Shown here piece by piece: positions 62,208-64,000 of a stretch of DNA of 64,000 nucleotides. The translations under genes and the position numbers were made by a program. Source of the stretch: Chiua virens (taxonomy: Eukaryota; Basidiomycota; Agaricomycetes; Boletales; Boletaceae); NCBI GenBank assembly GCA_019787685.1, contig JAHNUO010000002.1, positions 1,488,001-1,552,000 of the forward strand, read 5' to 3'. Within the stretch, counting starts at the first letter, position 1; every line of letters starts with the position of its first letter. The notes beneath the pieces were generated by a model that made no database searches, was not told where the DNA came from, and saw nothing but the letters and a program-made list of their open reading frames with translations.

Positions 62208-64000
62208 CTAACTACGTCCCGTGACGGCAAAGTTCTGAGCGATTGCACTTGCGCTCGGGATCGTTACAGCAATGCCATCTCCCAGTTTTAAACCTTCCAA
62301 CTCCTTCATCATGGTGCTCAGACGCGCTATCTTGAAGCGGTCCTTGAGTCCCTTGGTGGCCATGTCGCCAGCTGTGTCATCCATCTCCGAAGCCTCGTTG
62401 AAACGGTTCTCAAACTGGACCCAGTCAGCTTCGTTGTGCCAGATATGGCATGAGAAGGGACGAGTCGATCCGGCCGAGGTAGTTTTCAGTAATATAGGAA
62501 CGTAGAATCTCGGGTCGAACAAGGAAGACATTGCCTAGCTGTCGGATAAACTCGTAACGTTCGGGAAGAGAAGGGACGTTGAATGACACGACGGTGTCTT
62601 GATACGACTTGAGATCTCTATTGAATTTGATCAATTGAGCACATGGATACCGTTTTGCTCAATACGACTCACTTGGCAAGCATGAGCCCACCCGTTGCGC
62701 TGACGGGGAACTTGCGTAGATGATCCAAAAGGAGACTATTGTTCCCATTAGCTCCGCAGAAGAACATGATACTGACGGTGTGCTGACCTGTGAAACGAGG
62801 TGCCGATCTCAGTAAGGAAGACCTCACGATTCTTTCCGCTCAAGTTTTGAAACGCAGCATCCCGAACCTTCTCCAAAGTCTCGCAACAAGCAACGCAGGG
62901 TTCTGTATTGACTCGAGCGAAAGATTGGTCGTCGTTGCGAGGTTTGAAGTCGTTTTTCTTTTGTCTTCCGAGTTGCAGAGTTAGCCAAGAAATGATAGCT
63001 AGGAAATGTTGCGGAAGGTTACTTAGGCAAAGGATTGGTTGAGCTTACCATCCGTAAGTCGTTGCAGAAGACTGTTAGTGGCACCTTCGACACGACTGAC
63101 AGCCTGGTTATTGAAGACGGACATTTCGCGTCGGATCGTTACTGATACGGCGGCCAGTGGAAACAAGGCGACGTTGACATAGTGTTGCCAGAAATGGCAC
63201 ACAAGGTCAACGGTGTTAATCATACTCAAAGCCTGCAGGCTCGGTTCCACCTTGGAATCGGCAAACTCAATACGCGCATGTGCACTTTCGGTGATAGGTC
63301 AAAGGTCGGCACGCCGTTTGTTGTTGTTTACTCACGTTTCGACTGCAACTTCAAGATACGATGTTGCGATTGCCTCGGCGAGTACCTTGAGTAGGATGAA
63401 GGTATTTTTCGGCCTATGAACGCGCATCAGCGTGGGGCTCGTTGGACAGGTGGTTGCGATATACTAACGCGTCACTTTGGGCACTAAGCTCGACGCATCG
63501 TCCAACGGCCTCGGCATGCCATCTCAACATTTTCTCTGCCATTTCAATGTTGAGCAAACCATCCTCCTCGCGTGGCCCCTCTTCCGAATTTCTCTCGAGA
63601 GCACGATCGGTCATCATACTACCGAACCGCATGATAGCAGCCGCTGCCTGTGCAGAAGTAGTAGACGTCGCTATTGTTGTTGATGTGTTGGCAGCGGCAG
63701 CTCCCAAACGGTCCACCATACGATCGAACATGTTGGTCTTTCCCTTTTCCCTCTGTGTCCTCATCTTGATACAAGCTGCGAGTCAGTGGCGAGCTGAGAA
63801 AGATGGCACTAGACTCACGTGATATTGTGTGAAGTTACTCAAAAGGTTTGCGTAGAGCTCTGTCAGGCTTTTGCTTTCGCGATCTATATATTTCTGCCCT
63901 TCGGTATATGGCATGAACAATTCCTCCATGGCTGTCTCGAGCATCGCAGAGACCGTTGTGGCAGTAGCACCATGGGCAGCAGAAGGGGTATTATTGAGAG
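62208..64000 (-). CDS. SEC10: Exocyst complex subunit SEC10 (5' end outside window)
   Basis: Seen: from the right edge, exons give FDRMVDRLGAAAANTST, SAQAAAAIMRFGSMM, MAEKMLRWHAEAVGRCVELS, NTFILLKVLAEAIATSYLEVA and VSRVEGATNSLLQRLTDG. The C-terminal block reads LKSYQDTVVSFNVPSLPERYEFIRQLGN, EILRSYITENYLGRIDSSLL and then STMMKELEGLKLGDG, stop at 62208. Known: Sec10 is a rod-shaped exocyst subunit that partners Sec15 in tethering secretory vesicles. The 3' end faces the hydratase gene, 58 bp apart. Only the C-terminal part of the usual 800-900 residues is in the window. Confidence 0.85.

Overview
The window is nuclear DNA of a filamentous basidiomycete, most likely an agaricomycete. Genes are packed on both strands (37 protein genes in 64 kb), most are broken by several 45-60 nt GT..AG introns, and the families are eukaryotic housekeeping ones with fungal character (VTC1, GRR1, REB1, exocyst, Kre9/Knh1-like wall proteins). 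No tRNA, rRNA, CRISPR array, transposase or reverse transcriptase was seen.

Layout. 0-9 kb: a RING protein cut by the left edge, then two tandem Rho-type GEFs on the minus strand. 9-21 kb: a diverged GRR1-like LRR gene without an F-box, a tiny membrane protein, REB1 (Myb), a CCDC97-like splicing protein, a C2H2 protein, a DUF676 lipase-like hydrolase, NAA10 acetyltransferase and the full-length F-box protein GRR1. 21-31 kb: a fungal hypothetical, divergent LSM3/U1-C, an orphan coiled-coil protein, a convergent ACMSD-like/QPRTase pair at the quinolinate branch of NAD synthesis, a GPI-type wall protein, Gemin2 and a DUF3245 nucleolar-type protein. 31-34.7 kb: a sparser stretch with a basic orphan protein, unassigned fragments and a dual-specificity phosphatase. 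34.7-50.2 kb: ARF1, exocyst SEC15, a HAD glycerol-phosphatase-like enzyme, two tandem alpha-tubulins, CPSF2/CFT2 and cytosolic GlnRS. 50.2-64 kb: a PAF-acetylhydrolase-like enzyme, a small secreted protein, a BCS1-type AAA ATPase, VTC1, SWC4/DMAP1, a Ser-rich membrane protein, a mitochondrial enoyl-CoA hydratase and SEC10, cut by the right edge.

How the genes relate. Most are independent housekeeping genes. Three themes recur: RNA processing (CCDC97, LSM3, U1-C, Gemin2, CPSF2), polarised growth (two RhoGEFs, ARF1, SEC15, SEC10, tubulins, GRR1) and NAD metabolism (ACMSD-like next to QPRTase). Whether this clustering means anything cannot be told from one window.

A caution for every reader: several conserved genes (alpha-tubulins, CPSF2, REB1, SWC4, GRR1) each need one or more single-base shifts to keep their conserved frame. 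This points to indel errors in the assembly rather than real gene death, so broken genes here should not be called pseudogenes without read support. I found no convincing new multi-gene system; the best leads are the F-box-less GRR1 paralog, the ACMSD/QPRTase pair and a few orphan genes. Exon boundaries were worked out by eye.
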